DNA of 64,000 nt from Nostoc sp. UHCC 0302 (GCF_038096175.1 NZ_CP151102.1:1-64000); one strand, 5' to 3'. Shown: positions 36,163 through 45,987, counted from the first letter of the stretch. Translations and numbers: made by a program. Notes: generated by a model not told the origin, from the letters alone.

Positions 36163-36717
36163 ATGCCTAAACAAACGTACATTCCCTCTCTGCTAAACCT
36201 GTTAAGGCAGTATGGCTACGATGGCGCAACTCTATCTAAAATCTCTCAAGCTACTGGATTAGGCAAAGCCAGCCTTTACCATCATTTCCCTGGCGGTAAG
36301 GATGAGATGGTTGAGGCGGTGCTGGATTATCTTGAGTCCTGGTTAGATCAAAATATTTTGCAAACACTCAACAGTCCAGGTGAACCCTTATCTCGTTTGC
36401 AGCAGATGTGCGATCATGTCAATGAAGTCTATGATGGGGGAAAGCAACCTTGCTTATCTGCGATTTTGCTCTTAGGTTCCGCCCGTGATGTGTTTCATCA
36501 CAAAGTCAAGGCAATTTATCAGGTCTGGATTGATGCGATCGCCAAAGTATTAATTGAGTCTGGCATGAATGAAGAGCTTGCCCAACAGCGGGCAGAAGAT
36601 GCCATTACCGCTATTCAAGGCTCATTGATTGTGTCTCAGGGATTGGATGACCCATCTGTGTTTGTGCGCGTGATGCAGCACCTACCAGAAAATCTCTGCA
36701 AAGGGACGTTATCCTAG
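36163..36717 (+). CDS. TetR/AcrR family transcriptional regulator
   Basis: 184 residues. The N-terminal HTH is LLRQYGYDGATLSKISQATG followed by LGKASLYHHFPGGKDEMVEA, the signature of the LmrA/YxaF-type TetR branch (KASLYHHFPGGK). The C-terminal ligand domain has one conspicuous cysteine in GGKQPCLSAILLLG. It faces the operon of the PNPOx-like and acyltransferase genes, with two matching operators between, so it probably autoregulates and represses that operon until a ligand binds. Confidence 0.92.
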   Translation: MPKQTYIPSLLNLLRQYGYDGATLSKISQATGLGKASLYHHFPGGKDEMVEAVLDYLESWLDQNILQTLNSPGEPLSRLQQMCDHVNEVYDGGKQPCLSAILLLGSARDVFHHKVKAIYQVWIDAIAKVLIESGMNEELAQQRAEDAITAIQGSLIVSQGLDDPSVFVRVMQHLPENLCKGTLS

Positions 36718-36877
36718 CTCGACATTATTTACTTGTATTGTTTTACGCGATCGCTATATTTCTCCGCTAGGTATTGTTGGCTAAAATGAAAAGCTCTACT
36801 TTCTAATTAAATAAGTGGATAACTTAACCCTGCACCAGCTAATGGTCACACAAAACACAAAATCTATCAGCTAATCG

Positions 36878-37147
36878 ATGAAACCACAAAACTTAATGTC
36901 CAGCAAGATAATTGAAGTCCGAGAGTACACCGTCAGAGCGCATCAAAGACAGATCCACACCCGCGTTTTTAACTTTATTTGTCAGCAGTGCCAAGAACCA
37001 ACGCAAAGAGAAACCTTTGGCCCTCGACCACTCTACTGTGAAAAATGCCGCGCACCCCAAGTACCCAAGAAATCAACAGTAGTGCCGCGCAACAAACGGA
37101 AGCCCAGAGCGATGAACTACAAGAGTGGCAAAGATATAGCGGGGTAG
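36878..37147 (+). CDS. Small zinc-ribbon hypothetical protein
   Basis: 89 residues. Two CxxC pairs (FICQQCQEP and YCEKCRAPQ), 22 residues apart, make a zinc ribbon; the C-terminus is basic ([18 protein letters not shown]), suggesting nucleic-acid binding. Family not recognised. Confidence 0.7.
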   Translation: MKPQNLMSSKIIEVREYTVRAHQRQIHTRVFNFICQQCQEPTQRETFGPRPLYCEKCRAPQVPKKSTVVPRNKRKPRAMNYKSGKDIAG

Positions 37148-37357
37148 GGTAATGATTTGGGTAGCTTGTCTACCCAGTTAAATATCAGCTTCTAGGGCTA
37201 GGAGAGAAATAAATTCTTTTGGTGAAAAAAGCACAGGTGCAGACAAGATAGTTATTTCTATTTACAACTGTCAAATCTGAATTGTTTTTAATGACCTGTA
37301 AATTATTTCAAGTTAACAATACCGTAGCCAAAAAAAGAGTATGAAGAGATAGGGCTG

Positions 37358-37950
37358 CCGTAGTAGAGTTATTGTCTTCCCAAACGACAACTCAAAAGCT
37401 ACAAACAGCCCATGTTCGACATCTGATCACTATTACAATGCCTGCTACCGCAGATCAAAGCTACGACGATGCGTCGAATGAGCCAGATAATCCTGGCAAT
37501 GCTAGCGATGAGCGGCCGAGTCACGATGTAAGGAATCTCCCGTTGGACATCTGCTGGTGGTAGCTATCGAACGATGCTGAGATTTTTTCATACAGTAATA
37601 CCTTGGGCAACGTTGTTTTGGTTGTTTTTTCGCAAGCATTTGTTTCGTACAAATGAGGTATATTTACTTGCAGGAGACGAAGTTGTAATCAGTAAATCAG
37701 GGAAACTTTCCTTATGGGCTGGATAGATTTATTTTCTAGCCTTGTCAGCAAACCTATATTAGGGCTATCTTTTTTTACATTATCATTAGTAAGTGTTGAG
37801 CGAAGACACTCGTTTCCAATTCAAATAGAGCAGGTAATCAAGGGCGATGAAGAAAAAAGTAATGTATCGCCAAGAACAGAAATCAAACCCAAAGAAAAAC
37901 GTGGGCGTGGACGACCAAAAGGGAGTAAAAATAAAAACAAAACAGAATGA
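37358..37950 (+). pseudogene. IS701/IS4-type transposase remnant, left copy
   Basis: Pieces of one transposase in different frames: SGRVTM-stop-GISRWTSAG, then FRTNEVYLLAGDEVVISKSG (catalytic Asp region), then after a frameshift DLFSSLVSKPILGLSFFTLS and LVSVERRHSFPIQIEQVIKG, ending GRGRPKGSKNKNKTE. At least one in-frame stop (near 37531) and one frameshift (near 37713) kill it, and the C-terminal half is missing. A shortened inverted relative is at 39519. Confidence 0.8.
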
Positions 37951-38365
37951 CTAATGCATACAGCGCTTCCGGCTATTATGCAATATATTTTTCTCCTTAC
38001 CCCTCTGCTATCATCGCTTTCAGCTTTTAGGATGTACCTCATAGCTGCTGAAAGTGCTGTAGTAGTGTCTATCACTGTAACTATTGCTGTATCCCATTCC
38101 TGGCTTTTCACTTTTTTGTTAAGAAAGATGCGACTAAAGCATAGCTTGTGATTCTGACTTTTCAATTTTTAGCTTTTTTGTTTTTTATTTTTAATTGATT
38201 CCTTAGTTTCATCGTCTACTAAAGTTAAATAACTATTTTATAAAACTCAATTTATCATCTATCAAACGTAAAAACTTACCAACAAATAGTTATTCCTTCA
38301 GCAAGATAGCTAAAGTTTTTAGATCACTCAGAATTGAGGTAATTTTTTGAACAGAGGAAATTCGG
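37951..38365. other. Intergenic region, no confident gene
   Basis: Short overlapping frames exist on both strands but none has a ribosome binding site or protein-like sequence. The last 20 bases contain GAGGAAATTCGG, the Shine-Dalgarno of the next gene. Confidence 0.4.
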
Positions 38366-38608
38366 ATGAAACGTGTAGTATCTGCTGCTATGGCAGCAAT
38401 TTTCAGTGCTGCCATAGGTGGAGCATTTTTTGGCGAAGCTCAAGCTCAAGCTGCTGAACAACAAGACAATTTGATAACACAGGTTGGTACTTCCAATAAC
38501 CGCCAAAATGTCAAGAAGAATTTGGTAGCGCAAGATCCTGTATATAGCCAGAGTCGCAGAGTAGGCCGCAGAGCAGGTCGCAGAGCAGGCCGTCGATACG
38601 ATAGATAG
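38366..38608 (+). CDS. Small secreted Arg/Gly-rich protein
   Basis: 80 residues. A clear signal peptide (MKRVVSAAMAAIFSAAIGGA ... FFGEAQAQA) is followed by a polar middle and an arginine-rich tail with the tandem unit GRRA (VGRRAGRRAGRR). The ATG has a GAGG Shine-Dalgarno at good spacing. It would be exported; the cationic tail suggests binding to polysaccharide, membrane or nucleic acid. No family recognised. Confidence 0.65.
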   Translation: MKRVVSAAMAAIFSAAIGGAFFGEAQAQAAEQQDNLITQVGTSNNRQNVKKNLVAQDPVYSQSRRVGRRAGRRAGRRYDR

Positions 38609-38639
38609 AAGGCACTAATAGGGTAGCCGCCGAGATATG

Positions 38640-38880
38640 TGCAAGTGCGATTGGTTCTGGAAAAACCCAACATATGGGAGGATTCCAGGCTTCAGTAGAG
38701 TAACTCCACCAGGAATTGAGTCCGCACTTTAATCCTCTGCTGATGACAACTTGATACCCATGTAGGTGAGGTGAAATATAAAACCAAGTCCTACCACCCT
38801 GGTGCGGGGTTGAAAGCACATAAACTACCAATAGGTAGCCCCTACGGAGACGACTGACTGTTCATAGTTCATACCGTAAA
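38640..38880 (+). other. Possible group II intron fragment or structured RNA
   Basis: From GTGCGATTGGTTCTGG (38647) onward the DNA is non-coding, with many potential short helices (for example GGTTCTGGAAAAACCC, CTACCAATAGGTAG, CACCCTGGTGCGGGGTT). GTGYG is the 5' signature of group II introns, and the stretch GGTGAGGTGAAATAT is reminiscent of domain I. No reverse transcriptase or domain V was found, so this is tentative. Confidence 0.25.
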
Positions 38881-38955
38881 GCGGGGATGAAAGCGGTTTA
38901 AATGGTGACAATTGCTGAAAACACCAGCCGCAAACAAGAGTTCATGGGAAGACTT

Positions 38956-39297
38956 GGCCCTTCCCAGTAATAAAATGTCCAGCCGTCTCCTGCATGAGAC
39001 GCTAGCGCGAACGCTTTCGCCCCGAAGGGCGAAAGCGCCTAGATACCTCGGTTTTGCCAAAAATATTATTGATACGGTGTTAGCGCAGCGGTAGCGATAG
39101 CGCAGCGGTAGCGAGGAACGAGCGTCGGAACGAGCGTCAGCAGCGCGGTCTTCTCCCAAAGGGAGAGGCTAGCGCCTGCCGTAGGATGCCCGTTCGCTTT
39201 TAGCGTCTCCTCTCTTGAGAAGGGCTGTAGGGGGTTTCCCCCATGAGCGACTGCTGAACCCCGCAGGGGCTGGACATTTTATTTCTTGGATCTCCCC
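38956..39297. repeat. Large palindrome-rich repeat, copy B (inverted)
   Basis: The complement of this stretch follows copy A (23374-23688) almost from end to end: same outer words (AATAAAATGTCCAGCC / GGCTGGACATTTTATT), the same GATACGGTGTTAGCGCAGCG and CGAGGTATCTAGGCGC interior, with expansions of short palindromes. The copies are 15.3 kb apart in opposite orientation. Confidence 0.8.
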
Positions 39298-39518
39298 TTG
39301 CGAAATGTCGTTGAGCCATCGTCATATCTCACCAAGGAATATAAACCTCTTATGTCAAACTGGGAAAAACCAATCCCTGAAAGCCTCTTGGAGCTTTACT
39401 CTTCAGCTTTTGACTATAAATTTTAATTTCTATTAGAAAATAAAGGCTCAAACTTTGATTAGATAAAGGTTCCAATGTTTAGCTACGATTATTGTTTTCC
39501 GAAAGTGACAGAACAGGG

Positions 39519-39806
39519 TTAATTTAAGGCTTTGAATAAATTATTAATCATCTTCTTAATTCTTAGTAATTCCGATGTGAGAATTACTTCTGTTTTATTT
39601 TTGTTTTTACTCCCTTTTGGCCGTCCACGTCCACGTTTTTCTTTAGGTTTGATTTTTGCTAGTCTTGGCGATACACTACTTTTTTCCACATCGCTCTTAA
39701 TTACCTGTTCTATCTGAATCGGAAATGAGTGCCTTTGCTCAACACTTACTAATGATAATGTAAAGAAGGTGAGTTGTCGTTTGGGAAGCAATAACTCTAC
39801 TACAGA
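39519..39806 (-). pseudogene. IS701/IS4-type transposase remnant, right copy (internal deletion)
   Basis: Reads LPKRQLTFFTLSLVSVEQRH, then SFPIQIEQVIKSDVEKSSVS and GRGRPKGSKNKNKTEVILTS. The 5' end of the element (CTTCCCAAACGACAACTC, also at 37371) is joined directly to the FTLSLVSVE region, so about 400 bp seen in the left copy are deleted. It lies in inverted orientation to the remnant at 37358. Confidence 0.78.
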
Positions 39807-39878
39807 GCGCCCTCTCTTTTCACCCTCTTATTTTGGCTAAGGTATTGGTTAAACGATATTATTTTAAATTAAAAATGT

Positions 39879-40484
39879 ATGGGACTCACCATTCACTACC
39901 ACTTCGATGCAGGCTCTCGCCCTTTGACCGAAATTCGTCACCTCATCGAAGTACTACATTCAACTGCTGCTGATTTACCTTTTGAATTGCTGGACAAGGA
40001 AATTGTTGAATTAGTTGGAGAAGAATGTCATTTGACAGGTTCGGGTGAAGATAAGTGGAGTCTGCTGAAAATTCGAGCGATGAAGTTTGATATCTCGAAT
40101 CTTGATCGCGAAGAACATCCGGTTCACATCATCGGTTTTACATCTTTGCCAAGACGAGGTGCAGAAGAGCTAGACATTTTTCTGTGTCGCTATAAATATT
40201 CTAACGATTGGGTTGCACACGCCAACTGCAAAACACAGTATGCTCAACTGCCTGAACATGGTGGAACTCCTAATTTTATACTTGCTCACACTATGATTGT
40301 GGCTCTACTTGATAAAGCGCAGTCATTGGGAATACTTGAAGAAGTTGTAGATGAAACTGATTACTGGGAGAATCGCAATCCACACACATTAGCTAAAGAA
40401 GGAGAAGATTGGAATTCGATTACTCGCGAGATTGGAGAAATTTTAAAGGGTCTACCAAAGCAGTCTTTAAGCGGTCTTAATTAG
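39879..40484 (+). CDS. Hypothetical protein
   Basis: 201 residues: MGLTIHYHFDAGSRPLTEIR, with DNA-free soluble character, a mixed alpha/beta pattern and no membrane segments. The MGLTIHY start recurs in small cyanobacterial proteins of unknown function, but I cannot name a family. No partner gene on the same strand. Confidence 0.75.
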   Translation: MGLTIHYHFDAGSRPLTEIRHLIEVLHSTAADLPFELLDKEIVELVGEECHLTGSGEDKWSLLKIRAMKFDISNLDREEHPVHIIGFTSLPRRGAEELDIFLCRYKYSNDWVAHANCKTQYAQLPEHGGTPNFILAHTMIVALLDKAQSLGILEEVVDETDYWENRNPHTLAKEGEDWNSITREIGEILKGLPKQSLSGLN

Positions 40485-40535
40485 CGAGCGCAATCAGGCG
40501 GGCGAAGCAGCGCCATCGCTTGGAGTTAGTTGAGA

Positions 40536-40928
40536 TTAGAGATTCTCATTAAAATCTGGGCTGTTTTGATAATCAGGACAATTGTCACCCTCTACACCTA
40601 CTGGATGCATTGCACAAATTAACATATTGCCACCATACTCTACCCCGTGATAGTGACAGCATCCTCGACAAACTCTCTTCAAAGAATTTTTATTACTCTT
40701 GAGTCTAACTTGCTCTCTCAATCTTTCTTGTTGTGCGCGTGCTAATAAATTCATTCCATTATTGATACTGCCGACTCCTGCGGCAAACCAACAAATTGAA
40801 ATTACCCAAGGAGTTGGCTTGAGTCTTGTTTGAGGTGAATCCAACAAAGCTTTTATGCCAACCATGCTGAGCGCTGTAGTTGTTGCACCCGCAACCAAAA
40901 ATATTATTCCTAAAGCTATTTTTTTCAT
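40536..40928 (-). CDS. Two-helix membrane protein with Cys/His-rich C-terminus
   Basis: 130 residues. Hydrophobic helices at about 5-25 (ALGIIFLVAGATTTALSMVG) and 40-60, then a basic linker and a Cys-rich tail CRGCCHYHGVEYGGNMLICA followed by HPVGVEGDNCPDY. The tail resembles the C-x-x-C-x-x-x-H-G-x-x-Y-G-G-N-x-L-x-C-A-x-H-P module seen in other cyanobacterial proteins, possibly a metal site. Function unknown. Confidence 0.7.
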   Translation of the reverse strand: MKKIALGIIFLVAGATTTALSMVGIKALLDSPQTRLKPTPWVISICWFAAGVGSINNGMNLLARAQQERLREQVRLKSNKNSLKRVCRGCCHYHGVEYGGNMLICAMHPVGVEGDNCPDYQNSPDFNENL

Positions 40929-41005
40929 ATAATTAAGTTACACAAGCTCCAAAAATCTGGGCAATTCTCACTATCCCACCCATGCCCGTGAATGCTTACC
41001 TATTT

Positions 41006-41251
41006 CTAGTTGTCAAAATCTTCACCTTCTACTTCTACTTCTACTTCTATAAATTCAACTGCAAATGTACATCCTAAATGTACTGCGCCACATATCCACG
41101 TATTTATATTACATAACCGATATACTAAGGACATTGATGGCGTAAGACTTTTATCATTTGCAGCAAAAATCAGAGCAACTGTAAATGTGGCAATCCCAAA
41201 GATAAATGCAATATGTTGTATAGCTTGAATTCTTTTAATCATTACTTGCAA
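41006..41251 (-). CDS. Small two-helix membrane protein
   Basis: 81 residues with two hydrophobic helices (IQHIAFIFGIATFTVALIFA and the WICGAVHLGCTFAVEF region) and a tail of alternating Glu and Val (EVEVEVEGEDFDN). Part of its coding DNA is closely similar to 46585-46625, so fragments of this gene have been duplicated. Function unknown. Confidence 0.6.
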   Translation of the reverse strand: MQVMIKRIQAIQHIAFIFGIATFTVALIFAANDKSLTPSMSLVYRLCNINTWICGAVHLGCTFAVEFIEVEVEVEGEDFDN

Positions 41252-41364
41252 AAATTAGGGATTTATTATTAGTCTAAAGGTTTTCAAGTTTGGAATGTGC
41301 TTTTAAGTGTTTGTTAAATTGTGCCACATCAATTTTAAAACCAACAAACAAAGAATTCCCATCT

Positions 41365-41679
41365 CTATCTAAATTTGCTTAGAAACTGGAGAACATTTCT
41401 GTATAGTTGAGGCTCTTTAGTTTTACGACCTTGGCTATCTTCTTGGACATCATGCAATTCTAGTTCAAATGACAGCGATTGCAACGGACATCGCGCCCCG
41501 TTCTTGTAGAAAATATTTACATACATATCCTCGCCATCTTCTCCCAGACAACGAAGCTGTACACCGGAAACTTCACCCCAGGGGCCAGTGACTCGCCCTA
41601 TTAGTTCACCAACCCAAAATTGCTGTGTAGGTCGAGCTTTCTTGAGCAGGGGGAGAAATGGAGGAAATACTGCTATTAT
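41365..41679 (-). pseudogene. ORF of unknown family lacking a start codon
   Basis: A minus-strand frame, open between TGA (41680-41682) and the TAG at 41365-41367, reads QQFWVGELIGRVTGPWGEVS, then CLGEDGEDMYVNIFYKNGAR and FELELHDVQEDSQGRKTKEP. The texture is clearly protein-like, but no ATG/GTG/TTG occurs before the conserved-looking part. It is either a 5'-truncated gene or one with a sequencing or frameshift error near 41670, where a frame starting MNNSSISSISPPAQ runs in. Confidence 0.5.
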
Positions 41680-41763
41680 TCATTGATTTTGCAACGCCAG
41701 CGTCAAGAGCCTCCTTTGCTGACTACAACGCAAGCGTAGTCTTAGCAGACTACTACTATAGCG

Positions 41764-44700
41764 TCAGGTAGCTGTCCCTCGTCTAGCTAAGTTGGCAACC
41801 ATAAATACCAATTGGGTTAGCTCGACGGGTTTAGGAATGTGCATTTGAAAACCTGCATTCCTAGATTCTTGGATATCACTACTACTGGTATACCCTGTCA
41901 TTGCTGCTGCGGGAATTTGTCCCCCAGCCTCAGCACTAAGAGAGCGCACTCGCCGGATCAAGGTATAGCCATCTTGGTTCGACATCCCAACGTCAGACAA
42001 TAGCACATCATACAACCCTGGTTGGCTGGTAAGTATTGAGAATGCTTCATCAGCAGATGCGACAGCAGTTACTTCAGCCCCGTAATTTTGTAACATTATC
42101 TTCGTTAACTCAAGTATAACTGTATCGTCATCTACAACAAGTACGTGTAAACCTTCCAGGGAAGGAATGTTATCAACGGCTCTTTCCGTGTCGTCGGAAA
42201 TATCTATCACCTGTGGATCACAAGAGCTAAAATCCTCCTCAACATTGGTGTTCAGTGGTAGCTCAACGACGATAGTTGTCCCTAAGCTTAAACCTGGACT
42301 TTCTGCCTGAACCGTGCCGCCATGAAGTTCAACTAGATAACGGACAAGAGACAGTCCTATGCCCAGCCCTTGATTAGCACGAGTTTTGCTACTGTCAGCC
42401 TGGCGAAACCGATCAAAGATATAAGGGAGAAAGTCATTAGGTATGCCAATACCTGTGTCACTAACTCGAATCTGGGCTTGGGAATTAACTTGCTCCAGTG
42501 TGACAACTATACTTCCCCCAGAAGGAGTAAATTTGATGGCATTAGAAAGCAAATTCCAGATTACCTGCTGCAATCGCAACCCATCCCCCACTACATGTCC
42601 AATGACGGGTTGCAGGTGGCATTCAATTTGAATATTCTTCGCTTCTGCCGATAATCTGACTATCTCAAGGGCTGCCTCAATTACAGAGCGGAGATCAATT
42701 GGACAAATATTCAGACGGAATTGGCCAGTAGTAATGCGCGAAATATCTAGAAGATCCTCAATCAATTGGATTTGCACTTTAGCACTACGCCCAATCATGT
42801 CAATTGCACGATTCATTTGAGCGGTATCAAAGTTTTGTTCCTGGAGTAAATCAGACCATCCCAGAATACTGTGGAGGGGGTTGCGAAGTTCGTGGGATAG
42901 AGTAGATAAAAACTCATCCTTAATTCGGTTAGATGCCTCTGCTTCCAAGCGCGCTGACTGCTCTTGAGCCAATAACTGAGTGCGTTCTTCCTCAAACGAC
43001 TTCTGCTGTGTAATGTCATGAAGTGCCAAGAGAATCATCTGCTGATTTCCTGGTTGTAAAATTCTATAACCATTGAGCAATATAGTCTTTTGCCCAATTT
43101 TTTCAAAGTTACAGCAAAGCTCAAAACTCTCAACCTGGGTGTTATGAGTGAGAATGTCTTCCAGGAGCGATCGCAGTTCGGGAATATTCCAATGGCCGTT
43201 TCCTAACTCAAAAATTGGTTGCTGTTCTGTCTGGGCGGGCGTTACCTGAAACATTTGGTAAAAAGCCCGATTGCTTTTAAGGACTTTTAAGTCAGAGTTG
43301 AGAACTACTAAAGGCTCTGGCACAGTTTCCACGACAACTTCGGCATAATCAAGAGCAGCTTGCAACTGCTTTGTACTGCGTTTGAGGGCATCTATATCCA
43401 TCAACACCATCACCACGCCATCAATATGATTTCCTGTAGTTCTGTAAGGTCGAATTCGCAGATTATACCAACGTCCTTCTTGGTCTTGCGCCTCCAGTTC
43501 TTTAACAGTTAAAGTGTCAATCACCTCAATGAACAATGACTCTAAATTAGGAATGTCAATAGTGGAGCGGATATCACTCAGTAGTCGTCCCACATCTGTG
43601 GGAATCAGATTTAGTAAACGCTGTGCTGTTGGCGTGAAACGCCGAATCCGTAAATCGTTGCTCAGTATGAGAATGGGAATATTCACACTACTGAGTATAT
43701 TCAACAGGTCATTATTGACCTTGTGTAATTCGAGATTGCGACTTTGCAATTCTTGATTAGTTGTATGTAATTCTTCGTTGGTTGCTTGTACCTCTTCTTT
43801 GGCTGTTTGCAACTCTTCATTAGTGCTTTGTAATTCCTCATTGCTGGAGAGGATTTCTTCATTCGCCACCTTCAGATGTTGAGTGGTGGACTCATGCTCC
43901 TGACTAATCAATTGTAAATATTCTTGAGTTGCAGCAAGTTCTTGCTTGGTGGCTGCTAGTTCTTGTTGGAGTTGGAGTATTTCCTCGCTACCTAGTTGTT
44001 CTACATTTCCAGGTGTGATGGTCACTTGTGCATTTGTTGGAGCAGGTACATCTTCAAATAAAACAAGAAAGCAGTGAGTTTCCAAGGAATCAGGTTGAAA
44101 CGGAATCACCTCAATGCTGACTTTCCTAGACGACTCGCTCCCTTCCATCTGTATCTGTTCCTTTCTCACAGGAACATTCTCCCTTTTTGCCTGATGAATC
44201 GCAGTACGCAACTCTTCCAGCAGTCCTTTTCGTGCCATTTTGAACAAATTAAAACTGGGATCTCCAGGTGCGGGTCTCAGATAGGGACTGGTTTCCCCTC
44301 GAAATTGCAGAATGTCCATATTGTCGTTAATCATCACGCCAACTGGGGCATAACGATTCAAAAGAATCTGGTCAGCCTGTTTATTTAAGTCAGTAATATC
44401 CCAAATTTTATGACTCATGGACTTATCAGCAGCTATTTTCGCTACAGGGTAGTTGCTGCTGGCAAAGTTAAAGTTAAGTGGAGTGGGTATTAATTTTTTG
44501 GTATAAATATTGTTTTTTCTGTCTGCTAAAGTAAATAAGTTGGAAAATTCTCCTGCACTTTCGGCGATACCTAACATCAAAAACCCACTGGGCTTGAGAC
44601 TGTAATGGAAAATGGGCATTACCTGCTTTTGCAAAACAGATTCAAAGTAAATCAGGACATTACGACAACTAATGAGATCCAGATTGGAAAATGGCGGTTC

Positions 44701-45987
44701 GCTGATGAGGTTTTGTCTAGCAAAAACACAAAGTTCCCGAATCGGCTTGCTGATTTGATAGCCGCTCTCTACTTGATTAAAGAAGCGTCTTAGCCGTTCT
44801 GGTGAGACATCAACTATTTGGTTTGGTTTGTAGATACCTATGCGGGCTTTTTCAATTGCTGTCTCATTAATGTCTGTCGCAAAAATTTGAATAGCCCGTT
44901 TGGGAAGCACATTCTCCAAAAATTCCATTAAAGAAATAGCAATTGAATAAGCCTCCTCCCCCGTTGCACAGCCTGGTACCCAGATCCGAATCGGCTCATC
45001 AACTGATCTCACCTTAGCGATCGCCGGAAATACTCGCTCTTTCAAAGCTTGATAAGCTTCTGGATCACGGAAAAAACTGGTGACACTGATTAAGATTTCG
45101 TGGTAAAGTACTTGCACTTCATCTGGATGATTTTGCAGATATTGCAGGTAATCTTCTAGACTTTCCAAGTTATACAGCACCATCCGCCGCGCAATTCGTC
45201 GGTTTAAAGTCGTTTGCTTATAATGCGTAAAGTCAACACCAGTGGTAGTCAACAGCATTGCAAAGATTGCCGGCAAAGCAGTCTCACTTTTAGAGAGTGG
45301 CTCAACTGTTTGTGAAGAAATCGGACGGGTAACGTTAGGATGACGAGCAATAAGAGCTAGTTCTTCAGCAATTTTTTGTGGTGGGAGAATAAAATCCACA
45401 TCACCAGTAGCAATAGCAGTATTCGGCATATCACTGAATTGTGCCGATGATTCACACTGAGCAAAGGTGATGCCGCCAGCCGCCTTAATTGCTTCTGATC
45501 CTTGTGCGCCGTCTCCATCACTTCCAGATAGGACAACACTGATGGCTTTGCTTCCTCTTTCTGCTGCCAACGAAGTAAAAAAAGCATCAGCAGGCATATA
45601 TTTCCCATGAATTTTCTCACGGGCTATGAGTTGCAGCACCCCTTGAGCCAGCGTCATCTTCGTGTTTGGCGCAATGACATATACTTGGTTCGGTTCTACA
45701 AACATCCCATTCTGCGCTTCATGGACGGGCATCTGGGTCTCCCTCGCCAGAATCTCACTTAGCAGGCTCTTCTGATTTGGATCTAAGTGCTGAATCAGTA
45801 CAAATGCCATTCCAGTGTCAATGGGTAAATGATTCAGTAGCTGCGTAAATGCTTCTAATCCTCCCGCAGATGCGGCAATTCCGACTATAGGAAATAATTC
45901 ATCACTTTTATCTTGCTGCTTCTGTGTCGATGGTTCAACAGCAATAGAATCCGATGGTAATGGCTCAGAAGATTGAGGAGAGTTCAT
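41764..45987 (-). CDS. CheB-CheR-PAS-histidine kinase-receiver hybrid
   Basis: 1407 residues. CheB methylesterase about 30-215, with Ser40 (GIAASAGG), His67 (IQHLDP) and Asp159 (SGSDGDG). CheR methyltransferase about 235-495, with SAM motif GCATGEEAYS (339-348). A long coiled coil at 660-760 is rich in repeats like NEELQSTNEELQ. Two PAS-like segments cover about 765-1000. HisKA has His1032 (SHELRNPL), the HATPase about 1125-1245 has NLLSNAIKFTP and GLGIGLSLV, and the receiver about 1280-1400 has Asp1332. All catalytic residues seem present. Such hybrids are soluble sensors that combine protein carboxyl methylation modules with phosphorelay output; the signal is unknown. It is monocistronic. 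Confidence 0.93.
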   Translation of the reverse strand: MNSPQSSEPLPSDSIAVEPSTQKQQDKSDELFPIVGIAASAGGLEAFTQLLNHLPIDTGMAFVLIQHLDPNQKSLLSEILARETQMPVHEAQNGMFVEPNQVYVIAPNTKMTLAQGVLQLIAREKIHGKYMPADAFFTSLAAERGSKAISVVLSGSDGDGAQGSEAIKAAGGITFAQCESSAQFSDMPNTAIATGDVDFILPPQKIAEELALIARHPNVTRPISSQTVEPLSKSETALPAIFAMLLTTTGVDFTHYKQTTLNRRIARRMVLYNLESLEDYLQYLQNHPDEVQVLYHEILISVTSFFRDPEAYQALKERVFPAIAKVRSVDEPIRIWVPGCATGEEAYSIAISLMEFLENVLPKRAIQIFATDINETAIEKARIGIYKPNQIVDVSPERLRRFFNQVESGYQISKPIRELCVFARQNLISEPPFSNLDLISCRNVLIYFESVLQKQVMPIFHYSLKPSGFLMLGIAESAGEFSNLFTLADRKNNIYTKKLIPTPLNFNFASSNYPVAKIAADKSMSHKIWDITDLNKQADQILLNRYAPVGVMINDNMDILQFRGETSPYLRPAPGDPSFNLFKMARKGLLEELRTAIHQAKRENVPVRKEQIQMEGSESSRKVSIEVIPFQPDSLETHCFLVLFEDVPAPTNAQVTITPGNVEQLGSEEILQLQQELAATKQELAATQEYLQLISQEHESTTQHLKVANEEILSSNEELQSTNEELQTAKEEVQATNEELHTTNQELQSRNLELHKVNNDLLNILSSVNIPILILSNDLRIRRFTPTAQRLLNLIPTDVGRLLSDIRSTIDIPNLESLFIEVIDTLTVKELEAQDQEGRWYNLRIRPYRTTGNHIDGVVMVLMDIDALKRSTKQLQAALDYAEVVVETVPEPLVVLNSDLKVLKSNRAFYQMFQVTPAQTEQQPIFELGNGHWNIPELRSLLEDILTHNTQVESFELCCNFEKIGQKTILLNGYRILQPGNQQMILLALHDITQQKSFEEERTQLLAQEQSARLEAEASNRIKDEFLSTLSHELRNPLHSILGWSDLLQEQNFDTAQMNRAIDMIGRSAKVQIQLIEDLLDISRITTGQFRLNICPIDLRSVIEAALEIVRLSAEAKNIQIECHLQPVIGHVVGDGLRLQQVIWNLLSNAIKFTPSGGSIVVTLEQVNSQAQIRVSDTGIGIPNDFLPYIFDRFRQADSSKTRANQGLGIGLSLVRYLVELHGGTVQAESPGLSLGTTIVVELPLNTNVEEDFSSCDPQVIDISDDTERAVDNIPSLEGLHVLVVDDDTVILELTKIMLQNYGAEVTAVASADEAFSILTSQPGLYDVLLSDVGMSNQDGYTLIRRVRSLSAEAGGQIPAAAMTGYTSSSDIQESRNAGFQMHIPKPVELTQLVFMVANLARRGTAT

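Noticed and set aside
37954-38165. Overlapping small frames on both strands before the secreted peptide gene
   Set aside because: Neither has a Shine-Dalgarno or recognisable sequence; treated as intergenic.
43514-43756. Apparent repeats in DNA of the CheB-CheR hybrid
   Set aside because: They encode the NEELQ-type coiled-coil heptads and are explained by the protein sequence.
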